From the NCBI GenBank assembly GCA_963969395.1, contig OZ017805.1:4030001-4094000 (forward strand): a DNA stretch of 64,000 nt, written 5' to 3'. Positions 36,351 through 48,169 of the stretch are shown piece by piece. The notes under the pieces are model-generated. The model was not told where the DNA came from and searched no databases. It saw nothing but the letters and a program-made list of their open reading frames with translations. Position 1 is the stretch's first letter. Each line of letters begins with the position of its first letter. Made by a program: the position numbers and the translations under genes. The stretch comes from Pseudoscleropodium purum. Taxonomy: Eukaryota > Streptophyta > Bryopsida > Hypnales > Brachytheciaceae.

Positions 36351-36638
36351 CAGGGTTGACACGACGTCCGGACGCGGACGCTGTGTCCATAGCGTCCGCT
36401 AACATTCGCGTCCGCCTGTTTGCCCCGTCCGCTTGTCCCCCGTCCACCCCGTTCGCCCGGTTACGACCGTCCGATCGACACACGAACTGATGTGGTCTGC
36501 ACGATCTGGACGTCCACCCCGCCCCGCCCGTCCGCCTTCCGACGGCGGGAAGGACGCTGCGTCCGCTAGCGTCCGTGCGTCCGGACGTCCGGAAAACGGA
36601 TGCTATTTTGGGGCGGACGTTGAGATTCGTCAACCTTG
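36351..36638 (+). mobile_element. 288-bp hAT MITE of the giant-element family
   Basis: It starts CAGGGTTGACACGACGTCC and ends gattcgtcaaccttg, where CCCTG has become CCTTG. The interior is GTCCGCC-rich and matches the MITE at 18487 in opposite orientation. The six bases aatttg lie directly before and directly after, consistent with an 8-bp duplication that lost two bases on the right. It has no gene. Confidence 0.88.
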
Positions 36639-37948
36639 AATTTGAGCTCTCAAGAGAATTTTATTCTCATATGTACTGAAATGACTTGTTAGTATTGTTG
36701 TATATGATGTGGTCTAGGATGTAGGTACATCCTTGTAGTCTTGTAAATGCTCTTATGCTGTGGAATGCAAGCGCAAGTAAATTCCTGTTGTTGAGTGCTC
36801 CAATTTGTATAAATTGCAAAATTCTAGATCAATTGCCCACTGGTAGATTCGCAACATGTTATAGAGCTAAATTTGTAAACAATGGTCCTCCGTCTTTGTC
36901 GTGAATTCCACTTTTGTCATTGGAGATTCAAGATGTCAAGAACTAATACTTCAAGCAGCCAAAGGGGTGACGTTGAAAGACTAAAATAAGGCGACTCAAC
37001 ATCCTTCGAGAAGATAGTGAAGAAGTCCACCTTCTCTACCTTCGTGTGTTCCTACAATCCTTTGCTTCGTATAAACAAGTGGTCGCGATTCTTAGGCAGC
37101 TCCAAAGGCTCTTAAGCATCCCAATATTCTCTTCATAGATTCATAAAATCAGCTTTCATTTCTTACTTCTTGCATGGTTGTTGGTGCACTTGGCTACTTG
37201 CACGCTTCAAGGTCATCTACCATAGATTACTGGAGGAATTGTGCTTTAAATTCATATTAGAATTAGAGAATTTGTGATATAGGCATTGCCATCAATGTTA
37301 ATTGCAATCGCCAAAGTCATTAGTTTTGCCAATGTAAGTTTCAGATGTTGCTAGTGAAGTTTGTATGTGGCAGAAGAAACAACTTCACTAAACATGTGAC
37401 AATTGAATCTTTAGAAAGTGATAATGTCAAATGGGCCATCACTATTATTATGACCTTCAATCGGCAAGGAGTGGCGCAACTGAAATTTAGAAGAGGATGG
37501 ATGGACTATGTCTCCTTCCACTGCCTAGTTGAAGGCAATCGCCTAATCAACCTATATCGCAAGTCTAAGTTTCATGTTTGCATTGCTCACAAGAAATGAA
37601 ACTTAGGGTGGCTTAGGATTCAACTTTGACATTTTGTGCACTATTGTATGACCTCGCATGGTGACCATGGTTTGGGAGCCTACATAACAACCTTCATCGT
37701 AGTTTTATAGTTAATTGGTCGTTACTTGCAATGAAATAGGGTCTACAGTAACACCAATTTTTTTGGCGGCTTAGGATTTATGTACAATTTGTATAGATGG
37801 TAGCTTGCATTGGCTTTAGGGTGTAGAAAGGAAGGATAGAATATATATGCTAAGTTTTGGACAGACCATTAAAGCTTTGGAAATGCATGCTAAATTTTGG
37901 ACAAACCATGAAAGTGCAATACACATTTTTTTATCCATTCATTGTCGT

Positions 37949-38122
37949 CCTTTGTACTCCGAAGTTGGCAGTCGGTGGATATGTCTTTTATTTGTCACCG
38001 TTTCCTCTAGTCTTTCTTGCATGAATTTAAGATTTGCTTTGCACTTTGGAGTTGGCAGTTTGTGGATATATCTCTTATTTGTCACCATTTCTTCTAGTCT
38101 TTGTTGCATGAATCTGAGACTT
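37949..38122. repeat. Tandem repeat, two units of 87 bp
   Basis: gaagttggcag at 37961 recurs as ggagttggcag at 38048, and the following gtggatat-tct-ttatttgtcacc is shared. The two units differ at several bases. Confidence 0.75.
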
Positions 38123-38147
38123 GCTTGTATTATTCCAAGCCCCAAAT

Positions 38148-38237
38148 GACTCTCAGTTAACATAAATATCAAAGCAACAATGATCCCTACTTGACTCTTA
38201 GTTAACATAAATTCCAAAGCAACAATGATCCCTATTC
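38148..38237. repeat. Tandem repeat, two units of 45 bp
   Basis: gactctcagttaacataaat at 38148 recurs at 38193 with two or three differences, and both continue caaagcaacaatgatccct. Confidence 0.8.
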
Positions 38238-40149
38238 TATGTATCTATTTTGGTAATGCCCATGTGCTTTTAAGATGTAATGGAATCCTTTCATTGGAAT
38301 GTAGGTGAACTTCAGTTTAAAGTTGAACTTTACTTCATTGCAAAATGGGTGAATGAGGATTTGAAGCTTTCCTTACTTTAGTTAACTTTTGATATTCTAT
38401 TTCTACCTGTTGTTTATTATGCACTTCAACATATTGAATTAACATTTAGTCCATGAACACAATGTGTTGTTCTTACAACAACACATGATTGATTCATAGA
38501 CTTGCAAATGGGGGGAAAATGAAACTTAGTCCACAAAAGCTACACCATGCATGCACTTACTACACTAAAATGCATAGCAAAAAGGCCATGAACATAAGTG
38601 ATGGACTCAAATTTTGAAATGCAATCACTTTATGGTGTACAAAATTAGAATACTTGCATTCAATTTCCAGCTAGTCCAATAGTATTTATAAAGTTTGGTC
38701 GTGCTTGGACAATAGTTCCTCATACACCTATGTAAATTCCTAACCCAAAAAACTATAGTACTCTTTGTGTGTACCCATGATAGTGTCGCTTGAAGACTCT
38801 TTGACGTCGCTGCCATATAATTCCCAGAAGATAGGCTATCAAAAAAGTAGTGGTAAGAACACACACGTTATTAGCATTATTGGTTTGAACTCTTACATTA
38901 GTACTACACTCTATTCAGCAAATTGCAATTGAATCTAACCCATTCCTAACTAGCCCAATTATAACCCTGGCTACCAAGTATAATCAAACATGCAATCAAA
39001 AAAGAGATCACTTGCTCTACAAGCCCATTATAGTACACCAAGTTGTTTATCACCTAGTAGGTTTTTGAATTCGTCAACTAATTTGCGAGATTGTAGGTAA
39101 ATTCTATAGTATCAATCGAAGTAGCTCCTGTCAAAGTGCAAATCATGCAAGTTCAGATGCAAAGAATAGATAGAAAATTCAAACAAATAGAGTATACTAT
39201 AAGAAACCACTGTTTTTGGTGACGTTAAGCCAAAACAAGTGGTGTTTGAAATGATAATCATGCGTTGAAGAGTTTAAGTATGTTGGATACGATTTTTATA
39301 CGGTGTCAAAAAAGATATGGCCTTGTTAGTATTATAACATGGTGATATAGAAGTTTACATGTACAATTTAGTAGACATCAAGAACATTTTTTCTATCATT
39401 AGTTGTTGATATATGACAAACATTAGGAATGACATGTGAAATTGTTTTTTAGATTGCTTATGTGCAATTCAAAGAGTGGTTTGGTTCATTGAAGTGAACT
39501 GCAAAATGATGAACGTGTTTATAATTCCTTTATTCTAAAGGTAGTTTATCTCAAAATTAGTGAAGGCTTATATACGTACATATATAGAAATGAGGTTTCA
39601 CATACAATTCTTGGTTGTTAATGGTGAATATGGAATCTATACATTAGAAATTCAAAATTATAGCTTTCATTCTATAAATAGTTTAGGTAGTATTGCATGA
39701 ATTAATATAAAAACTTAAAAATGTTTGTTCTATGAGCCATAAAATAATTTTTATGAAAGAGAAAAAAATAGAAATGTACATATCATGTATTGGATCTATA
39801 TGTATTTATTTATGGTTATATACTTCTATCACCGTAGTACAAGTGTAATTTTTTTTCCATCAAATGTTTTTAAAGTGTTAGTTCAAATTTTAATTTTTTT
39901 TGAACAAATGTTTTTTTTAAAACATAAAATTTTTATGTAGAGTTCTCTAGTTCATATAATGGCTTCCATTTAACCCCTATTTGGCAAATTGTGGAATTAT
40001 CTAGGAATTATGGACGAAATTTTTTTTTTGAAGACATTTCCAAAAGCCTTCAAAAATCAAGATGTCAACAAAATTATCAAGGAGTAGCCAACATATTTGT
40101 AATGTTATGTACTATATAAGGTGAAAAATATAGATTTACCAATACAAAT

Positions 40150-40475
40150 CCTTTAAACTGTCAATAGCCAACACAAATGCAATTGGTCAATAGCCAATAC
40201 AAATGCAATCTAAGCTTTTGAACTTCTATAGACATCGGTTAGTAGCCAATACAAATGCAATCTAAGCTTTTGAACTTCTATAGACATCGGTTAGTAGCCA
40301 ATACAAATGCAATTGGTCAATAGCCAATACAAATGCAATCTAAGCTTTTGAACTTCTATAGACATCGATTAGTAGCCAATACAAATGCAATTGGTCAATA
40401 GCCAATACAAATGCAATTTGAGCTTTTGAACTTCTATAGACATCGGTCAGTAGCCAACACAAATGCAATCTCAGA
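40150..40475. repeat. Tandem array of 26- and 52-bp units
   Basis: The unit tagccaatacaaatgcaat is followed either by tggtcaa (26 bp) or by ctaagcttttgaacttctat and agacatcggttag (52 bp), in mixed order. Members are nearly identical, so expansion is recent. tagccaatac is half of the palindrome that fills non-coding parts of 40800-53500. Confidence 0.85.
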
Positions 40476-40799
40476 TTTGAAAGAAAGAAGATACCATTGA
40501 TTATATAATTGTCAAAAGTGTACAAGCCCAAGGCCAACATAATCAATGTTCTAAGTGAATGAATCAAATTGAAAAGGATTCCAAACACAATTCTGCTTGT
40601 ATTAAACTATATGTCATTGTGTAGATGATAGCAAGTGGCGTCAGAATTGCGACTATGTATTGATAATGAAGAACACACCATGGCCACAACTACCTTACAT
40701 GCGGTTCTAATGTTTGAAGTGAAGGATAGAACAATGTCAAGCGGGCTACACACCAACTCCACCAACATTAGTGTATTGACAAAATTTACAGCTCCTAAG

Positions 40800-41095
40800 T
40801 ATTAGGCAAGAGTCGACACACCTCTGTCGACAATGGAAAGACAACTAGTGTATTGGCAAGCAATCGACACACAACAAATGTATTTCTACTTTGCGAACAG
40901 ACTTTTAGTATTCGGCAACAGCCACATACCAGGGTCAAAAATGGAAAGATAACAAGTGTATTGACAAGTAGTTGACACACCAGAAATGTATTGCCACTTG
41001 GCAAACAAAGTCGTAGTATTGGCAGGCAGTCAACACACTAGATTTGTATTGCTACTTTGCAAATAAAGTTGTAGTATTAGTTGTTAGCCGACTAC
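40800..41095. repeat. Array of TATTGGC/GCCAATA-type motifs downstream of the DUF7869 gene
   Basis: Motifs such as gtgtattggcaag-aatcgacacac recur about every 60 bp. They lie just beyond the end of the minus-strand coding sequence. Confidence 0.55.
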
Positions 41096-41112
41096 TACAT
41101 GCATTTGCAAGT

Positions 41113-43959
41113 TTAATCTTCTCCACAATCCTCAATATCTTGGTTCAACATGGCACCAACAACTTCTAAGTTTTCCAAAGCTGTAGTAACTGAAGCTTCA
41201 AGAATTATATGAGTAGCAAGGGGGCTTTTTTTGCATGAGAAGGCATTTGGTGGGAGAACAATACAATGCTTGCATGAACAACCTAAAGAAGACATTGTTC
41301 CTTTTGCCATCTACATGTCCAGTACTCCCTTACAATGATGACCTTATTGTCTTTCTTGACTCTCATTGGAGTCCACCATTCTACCTTGAAATTCCCATAA
41401 TTCGGGCCTTCAACTAGATCAATACACTATAGAACTCGTCCAAGCCAAACCGGAAGGAAACTATTGTCTGTAGGTCGACAAAGAGTGAAATCCTTGAGCA
41501 ATACATCTCTATATGGATTGAAGCTTAACCTTGGTCTATCCTTAGTAGGACCACAATATGGATAGAACTCCACTTCATCTTCAGGAGTGGTGTCCTCTAG
41601 ATTATGAGGCTAAGGTTCTTCATTAGCAAAGATTGGAATATGAATTTGTTTCCAATGAAAGAGTGGCCAAAATTTCTCATATAGTTCTGAGGAGATAGTA
41701 AGAAATTGAGAATTAATCTTTCTAAGGATTCGTGTCCAGTATCCTACAATCTTGAACATATCTGCAACATACTTTTTATACTATGCCATTCCAGTCTTCT
41801 AATGCTTGATGAATTTAGCAATCCCATTTTTAATGAAGCTTTGTTTTTCTAGACATTCACCAGTCCTTGCAACTTCCTTGTCAACATTCACCTTCCTTGT
41901 ATTGACCTTAGTATTTCCCCACAAGGCCTTGACGAAAATTGGGTTAGGTATGCTAATTGGAATTTTGGGATTGCCTTTAGCATTTGGCCTCCACATTTTG
42001 ACCGCTTTCCCGAGAGGTAGCCATAATGAATCTATTGCTTGCTTCTTGTATCTTATGACTGGCCATCCATAATTTGGATGACCTTCTTCAACATAGAATT
42101 TGAAGAGATACTTGTCCCCAAGTTCGATAATTCTATGGACTCCATTGTGGTGAAAGTCTTTCACATATGATTTGAAATCTACAACCTCTTGGACAAATTC
42201 TGGAATGAAGGCCATTGTCCTCTGAGAATCTATAAATACTTTTATGAGATCAGCAAGGATGTAGGTGTTCTTTTTCTTGATTAGTTTTGATAAGTAGCTA
42301 AAGTATGCGTCTATGTCCTCATGTGTATGACCTACAATGGGAAAGCTAATTGTTACTTCTTTAAAGATCCCTTGAGTGGTAAGTAACGAACAAAAGGCCA
42401 TAAAAAATCTATTCCTGTTGTCCTTGGCTGAATTATCAAGTTGTAAGTAGAGATTCTTGAAAAGCGAAACACTTGGTTTCCCTAGACTAGGAACGGGTGT
42501 ACTATCCACATTGGACTAGGTTATGGAAAATAAGCATCTTGATTTTCGATGGAGTAAGGCCTCAAAGAAACTGTTTTGAGGTAGAGTCAGAAATAACACC
42601 TTAGACTCACGAATTGATGACCTCTCTAAAGTGTGCAAGACATGGCATAATGATGACATTGTGAAATTTGAATCTTTGAGCCATAGTGAAGTGGTATAAT
42701 GTGCATAAGCTCCATCACCATGACCATGGGTGAGCATGCTAGTACAAGAGATCAAAATTTGCCCTAGACCAGCGATAGCCTTAATGACTTTCTGCATACA
42801 TGGAATAATAGTCTTAGTGGTGTCCATCTTGTCATGGATAATACAGAGAAACTCGAATGGATTTTGATAAAACTAGGCACTCCATCCATCATAGATATTG
42901 TAGGCAAGATTTTTGATAATTAAAATGTTGATTTTTGTCATCCACCAACGATTGCCACTCATCACAACCTTTAGGATACTTTGCAATGAACTTCACAAGG
43001 AAGTCACATTTAGAGCATTTCCAAAAATTACAACCCATAGCCTTTACTTCTACGTTCCTAAAGTGCATTTTGTGAAGTTGGCTAATGGTAGATTGAGAGA
43101 TTGGTTTCAAATTGCATTTCTCATTTACCTATTCATAAAAAGAAAAAAGTATGAGATGGCAGGAAAAGAAAGAAACTGATAGTTTTCAAAAGCGTATTGA
43201 CTAGTAGCTGATACAAGACGTTCACGATGTCACTCACTCCAGCATATCGGCTACTAGCCAGTAGTAGTCTACTAGACTCCATCTCACACTAATGTATCAG
43301 ACAATAGTTGATACAAATCTTATCCTTTGCCTTTGACTCTCAATGTATTGGCTACCAACCGATAGTAGTCTAGCAAACTACAACACCCACAAATTTATTG
43401 GCCACTAGCCAATACACATGGTACACTATTTTTCTAACTTAAGTATATCAGCTAACAATCAACAATTGTAAAACAAACTACAGCTCACACAAATGTATTG
43501 GTTGGCAGCCAACACAATAGGAGCGATTTACAACTCACACTATTGTCACCATTGGCATCTCACACAATTCTAGCTATAACATCACTAACAACATCTTATG
43601 TCTCATAGGAAAAAATAGATGGCTCTTATATAGTTTACTTCTTCCTGTATGTGATTCCAATTCATGGCTGACAAGATGACCTTTAGATTGGCCACTTCCT
43701 TATGACCAATCATTCTAAATTCATTTGGAATTTTGTCAAAGTTCTCGCTTATGATTGTTTCAAGAGTTGCATGCACTTGAACTATTTGTGGATGTGATCG
43801 AGTAAAACTGGAGTTGCCATGTGTTCCACTAATGGAACCGTTGAGAGCAACACATTTGTAGACATGATAAGCAGACCTTGAGACTCCATAAATAATGTAC
43901 CAAGCCTTCTCACACATATCATAGTTTGCGAGAGTAATGTATTTCCGTCTCGGCCTCAC
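41113..43959 (-). pseudogene. DUF7869-type transposon-associated gene, decayed
   Basis: From 43959 the minus strand reads CEKAWYIIYGVSRSAY and HGNSSFTRSHP. A Cys-pair segment follows at 43110-42889 (KCSKCDFL, then CDEWQSLVDDKNQHFNY). The core is MDTTKTIIPC (42827), LYLQLDNSAKDNRNRFF and VGHTHEDIDAYFSYLSK (42509-41799). This order matches proteins with DUF7869, which occur in many transposon-rich genomes. The Asp of MDTTK, the Asp of QLDNSA and the acids of THEDID could form an RNase H-like triad; that is inference. A C-terminal part near 41450 reads VWLGRV and KVEWWTPM. Stops (TAG near 42518 and others) and a frame change after 43110 show it is broken. The gap at 43190-43560 is filled with palindromic motifs and may be an intron. 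Confidence 0.7.
43190..43560. repeat. Palindromic motif array in a gap of the DUF7869 gene
   Basis: Several short inverted repeats follow each other. The clearest is TATTGGC (43396-43402) with GCCAATA (43408-43414). Others read atatcggctactagcc and gtattggctaccaaccgata. It may lie in an intron. Confidence 0.7.
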
Positions 43960-44959
43960 ACCTAGATGTAGTTGACTTTGAACACTATAGGTAGCCTCCC
44001 TCCTTGATTCAAAAGAACTTGTGTAATAGCTCCTTTGGAAATTCCTCGTTTCTACTTGGGGAAACTATTGACAGTGGTTATCTTTGCACTAGTGTTGAGA
44101 ATTTACTCTCCGAACTTTTGCCACAAATGTTTTTCTCTTTAATTTGGATTTGCATATACATCTTTAGAAAGAGCATTCCACCAAACGGAACGGTAAGCAT
44201 TTTTTGGAACATCAGGAATGCCCGCATCATCCGAGTCTTGCAGCTCTACAGCCTCAGAACACAAGGTTACAATTTTTAAGAAAAGTTGACCACCTTCTAA
44301 TCTTGCATGAGTTAATCTCTAGCACATTGTTGTCATTTTGAGCAACTCATGCTCCAAAAAAAATATGACACCCTCATCTATGTCAATCCAAGGACATCAT
44401 CATCATATACTTTGTTTGAGAAGTAGACCTGGATCATGGCTCTTTCGAAGGAGAAGTCATTGTCAAGTAGGTCACAATATTTGTTGTGCGATAGTAATCA
44501 ATCAAGCCATGGAAGGTCTTTGCCACTTCTTTGACTTGCTCTTATAGATATCCCACCATAAACTTCATTGCCGATTTCACTACTAGCTTCATTGCTATGA
44601 TAGTGAAAGGATCTATCTTCTATAGCATCAATTCCATCGGTTAAGAAATTATCAATGTTTGGTATAGAAATCCCTATCCCGTTCTCATCACCGAAATCCT
44701 TCTTCTCATCATCGGAGTCATAAAGTTTGTCAACTCAATCGTCTTCATTAGACGCATAGGTTTTGTAATCCAGGTCATTGATCTTTTCACATGTACAATC
44801 AACATCACTTGAGCTCTCTCTACTATGAAGAACAACATTGTTGGCTATAGCACTGCACTTGCCTTCATCGTGTTCTAATTTCACTTACTTCAATTCTAGC
44901 AATGTCGGTTGGCAACTAATAGAATGAAAAGCACATGCATCTAAATCTAGAGGTCTCAC

Positions 44960-45574
44960 TTTGTACCTACTCTAAAAGATCACATAGACAGTACAATTCT
45001 TGAAAGTTGTAAAATAAAGAATTTGACGATATGCTATTAGATCCATGAAGTCGTGATAGACCTTCTCCAATTTTACTATCACAAAAAAATTATGTGGCAC
45101 CCTAAAGCCTTTCCATACCCCCCTTGGTGAGCACTCAACTATTTTACCGATTCCTGTACAACGCACACTAAGACCATCTCCACGCAAAAGAGCAACATCC
45201 ATGTTCATAGTGAGCATCAAAAAATCTTCAATGGGCTTCTCATCTTTGGTCTCCTCCAATACTGCAGGATTCAAGTTGACCATCTCTGCGTATGGCCTAA
45301 CATAAATAGCGTCCTACATGATCGTCCATCCTTCGCACTAACAAAGTTGCTTCAAGTCATCCTTAGGAAAAGGAATGGACATTTCTATGTTAAGTGCTAC
45401 CTCTAGGACCCGCACAAGAATAAGACATGGATGTCTGGAGACCACACCTTCAACAACTGCTTGTCCTGCATAGTAGAATCCATCTAATGTGAGTGCTACC
45501 TCCACAACTTTTCTCATTTTCCATCTTTGGGATCTTCCATTTTGTGTAAGCGATGCAATTGGTTCAATGTCCAA
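44960..45574 (-). pseudogene. Coding segment of unknown function upstream of the DUF7869 gene
   Basis: One frame runs from 45574 to 44972 with two breaks, one a TAG at about 45316 in a likely Gln position. It contains LTLDGFYYAGQAVVEG, FLMLTMNMDVALLRGDG and RGVWKGFRVPHNFFVIV. An acidic, Ser/Asp/Glu-rich stretch follows at 44880-44550 in the same direction. It could be an upstream exon of the DUF7869 gene or a separate gene. I do not recognise a domain. Confidence 0.45.
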
Positions 45575-45639
45575 TCCCTATTCTAGTGGTCATTCCATCC
45601 TTTAGATAACACAAAACTGTTTAGACTAGTAATATAGAT

Positions 45640-45930
45640 ATTGAAACTTATCAACTAATAGTTGATAGGGGAATTTGAATTTTTTGTTGATGCAAGAGGT
45701 AAATCTTATTAGATGATGGGCAATAAGAAAAGTTGCATGTATATCCAATGCAAACGGTAAAGTCTATCGGCTAGAGGCCGATTTAAGAGTTGGAGCTTAT
45801 TTTTTGATGCTAAAAAACTTATCAGATGATGGTCGATAACTGGGTGGAGCTTATCAACTAAGTGTTGATGAACAGAATAAAGCTTATTAGCTATCGACTG
45901 ATAGGGAAGGTAGATTGACCTTGTCAATCA
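45640..45930. repeat. Palindromic motif array
   Basis: Units such as atcaactaatagttgatagg, ctatcggctagaggccgat and cttatcagatgatggtcgataa recur about every 55 bp. They vary in sequence but keep the inverted shape. Confidence 0.55.
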
Positions 45931-46894
45931 TACTAATGGTATCCTAATTATAATAGTACTGGAGAATTTGGGAGGAATACATATTGGAGTTGAAAATTGG
46001 AAAAGTAAAATTTAAAGTTTAAAAGTTTAATAAAGTAGGGGACAAATAAAAAATAGAATTAGATGTGACAACCCTACTTGATATTCATGTAAATTTGGTC
46101 TCACTTACAAAGTCATATGTGTCCACAAAACAACACAACTGAACTTTCTAATACAAAAAAAGGACTAATGAGCACTCCTAAAATACAACCTAAGAAAACA
46201 CTATTAAGCAAAGTGGCTGCACTCAACAAAAGAATTGAACTTGTAACTCCTCTCAAACTTCATCAGTTTAGAATCCCTCAAATCCAAAATAAAGAACATC
46301 TTGTGCGTTCATTAAAATAAAGAAAGTCTTGTGTTTTTCACAAACAAGAACAAAGTTGAAAAAACTCAAAAATCTACAACATTCTTGCGCATGTCCTCTG
46401 AACTATAAACCTGCGTATATGTCTTGTGAACTATATCCCTATGCATATGTCTTTTGAATTGCAAACTTGTTCTCAACATTTATAAACCCTGTACATTTGT
46501 CCTCTCTCACCATCTCTTTCAACTCCAATTCCTACAAACTTAGAAGTGGAGGTGTGTGAGGTGAGAGATGAAGGCTTGTTTCCCCCAATTCTGGGTGACA
46601 GATTTGAAAATCAAGAAGAATGTTGACAAGTAGTGGGTTGTTACATTCAAATTTGAATTTCCAATTGGAATACGTAGTATAGAATTACGTACTTCTAGTA
46701 GTCGACATCTCTCGCAAAAGACAATTATGATACGGTGAGGAAGGAGGTACGTGGAACGGAAGTTGTTGCGCCATCTAATTGACAAAACTCGAATGGATGA
46801 AAAATGTGATGACGAATGACAAACATTCACAATAAACCACCAAAAAAACATAATTACAAAATTGATTTGATGGTAGTAGAGGGGGATATACTCC

Positions 46895-47137
46895 CTAGCT
46901 AGAGTTAGGTTTTGGCTCATTTTCATTTTGCCTCTCCTCTCTTCTCTCATCTCTTCTCTTCTTCTCTCTGCTTCTCTCCTCTCTCCCTCTTGTTTTGTAA
47001 GTTTGTGTCTGACAATTTTGTAGTAGATTTTTGGCTATGGCGGAGGTGACGTCATCGGCTAATGGTTTAGTTCTATAGTTTAGTGGTTGAACTGGAGCTA
47101 GAGCAACGGAATTGGAGGGAGCACTTCTAGACACCAT
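46895..47137 (-). CDS. Possible first exon of the minus-strand gene, with CT-rich run
   Basis: An ATG at 47137 opens MVSRSAPSNSVALAPVQPL and TKPLADDVTSAIAKNLLQNC. It then enters a GAGAGA-type simple repeat (46930-46990) translated as Arg/Glu. The first 50 codons look like a real N-terminus. The link to coding further downstream is not shown. Confidence 0.3.
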   Translation of the reverse strand: MVSRSAPSNSVALAPVQPLNYRTKPLADDVTSAIAKNLLQNCQTQTYKTRGREERSREKKRRDERREERQNENEPKPNSS

Positions 47138-47229
47138 GATAATTCCACTTGACCAATCATAGAGGTACTTTTATTCAAAAAGCATTCTACTATGTCATTT
47201 TGTGATGCTTGAAGCAATAAAAATAGGGT

Positions 47230-47935
47230 TGTGTATTAGCTACTTTGCAATACAATGGTTGCAGCCTTTATTATCATATATCGATTGGCAATCGATACAA
47301 TAATTATGTATCGGCCAGTGCCCATTACAATAGTTCACATTTAGGTTGGCATTAGACTAGTTATATGAACAATACTAGCCGATAGAAGTCATTTGTATTG
47401 TCTACTAGTTAATATAAGTGGTTTGTGATAGTTGGCAATCAATAAAGCAATTCATTCAGTTCTATATCCTATACATTAGTTCGGTATTGGCTGATGGCCA
47501 ATATAGTAGTCTAGTTATGTGCTTGGAAAACATGACATGTATCAATTGTCGGTTGATATAGTAGTTTAGTTGTATACCTTACACACATAAGTTGTCTTGG
47601 TTGCCAACCAATACAACAATTCAATTCTATGTGCTACACATTAATTTTGTATTAGCTAATGGACAAGACAGTAGATTAGTTATGTGCCTCATGTACATAA
47701 GTTGTGTCGGCTACTGACCAATACAACAATTCAATTCTATGTGCTACACATTAATTTTGTGTCGACTAATAGATGATACAGTAGTTCAGTTATGTGCTTA
47801 GTAAACTAAAATTGTATCGGCTGTCAACCGATACATGAGTTCAATTTGGTGTGCATCACAGTAATTCTATGTTTGATACACATTAGGTATGTATTGGCTA
47901 CCTATCGATATAGGATTTTAATTCAAGCCTATTCA
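47230..47935. repeat. Dense palindromic motif array between divergent genes, with 110-bp higher-order unit
   Basis: Perfect examples are ATCGATTG/CAATCGAT near 47280-47296 and TGTATCGG (47813-47820) with CCGATACA (47828-47835). Motifs occur about every 55 bp. A larger 110-bp unit is seen where atacaacaattcaattctat recurs at 47611 and 47721. The array lies between the minus-strand and plus-strand genes. Confidence 0.75.
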
Positions 47936-48169
47936 TTAGTAGTGACACATTAGTTCTTTTTCTTGCACTTTGGTTTACCAATCGTGGATCCTAGGCAATG
48001 ATGCATTCATTTTATCTTTCAAGAAACCACCTTTGATTTTGAAATTGCTTGATGAGTGAATCAATGAATCACCAGTTACATTCAATTCAATACACCTATG
48101 AGCTATTTGGAAGGGAAATCCAAATATTCAAAAATGGGGTTTATGCTGGTGAGTAGGACCAAAGCAAGT

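Larger units (their letters stand above)
36639..40140. other. AT-rich DNA without recognised genes
   Basis: A frame at 37345-37599 has some coding-like sense but matches nothing I know. 39195 reads tactataagaaaccactg, which resembles a decayed CACTA start without a partner. Two short tandem repeats are listed separately. Confidence 0.4.

Noticed and set aside
39195..39240. tactataagaaaccactg as a decayed CACTA terminus
   Set aside because: It resembles such ends but no matching opposite end could be identified in the window.
40150..40475. Regular repeats as a CRISPR-like array
   Set aside because: The intervening sequences are themselves repeated, there are no unique spacers, and the context is a plant nuclear genome.
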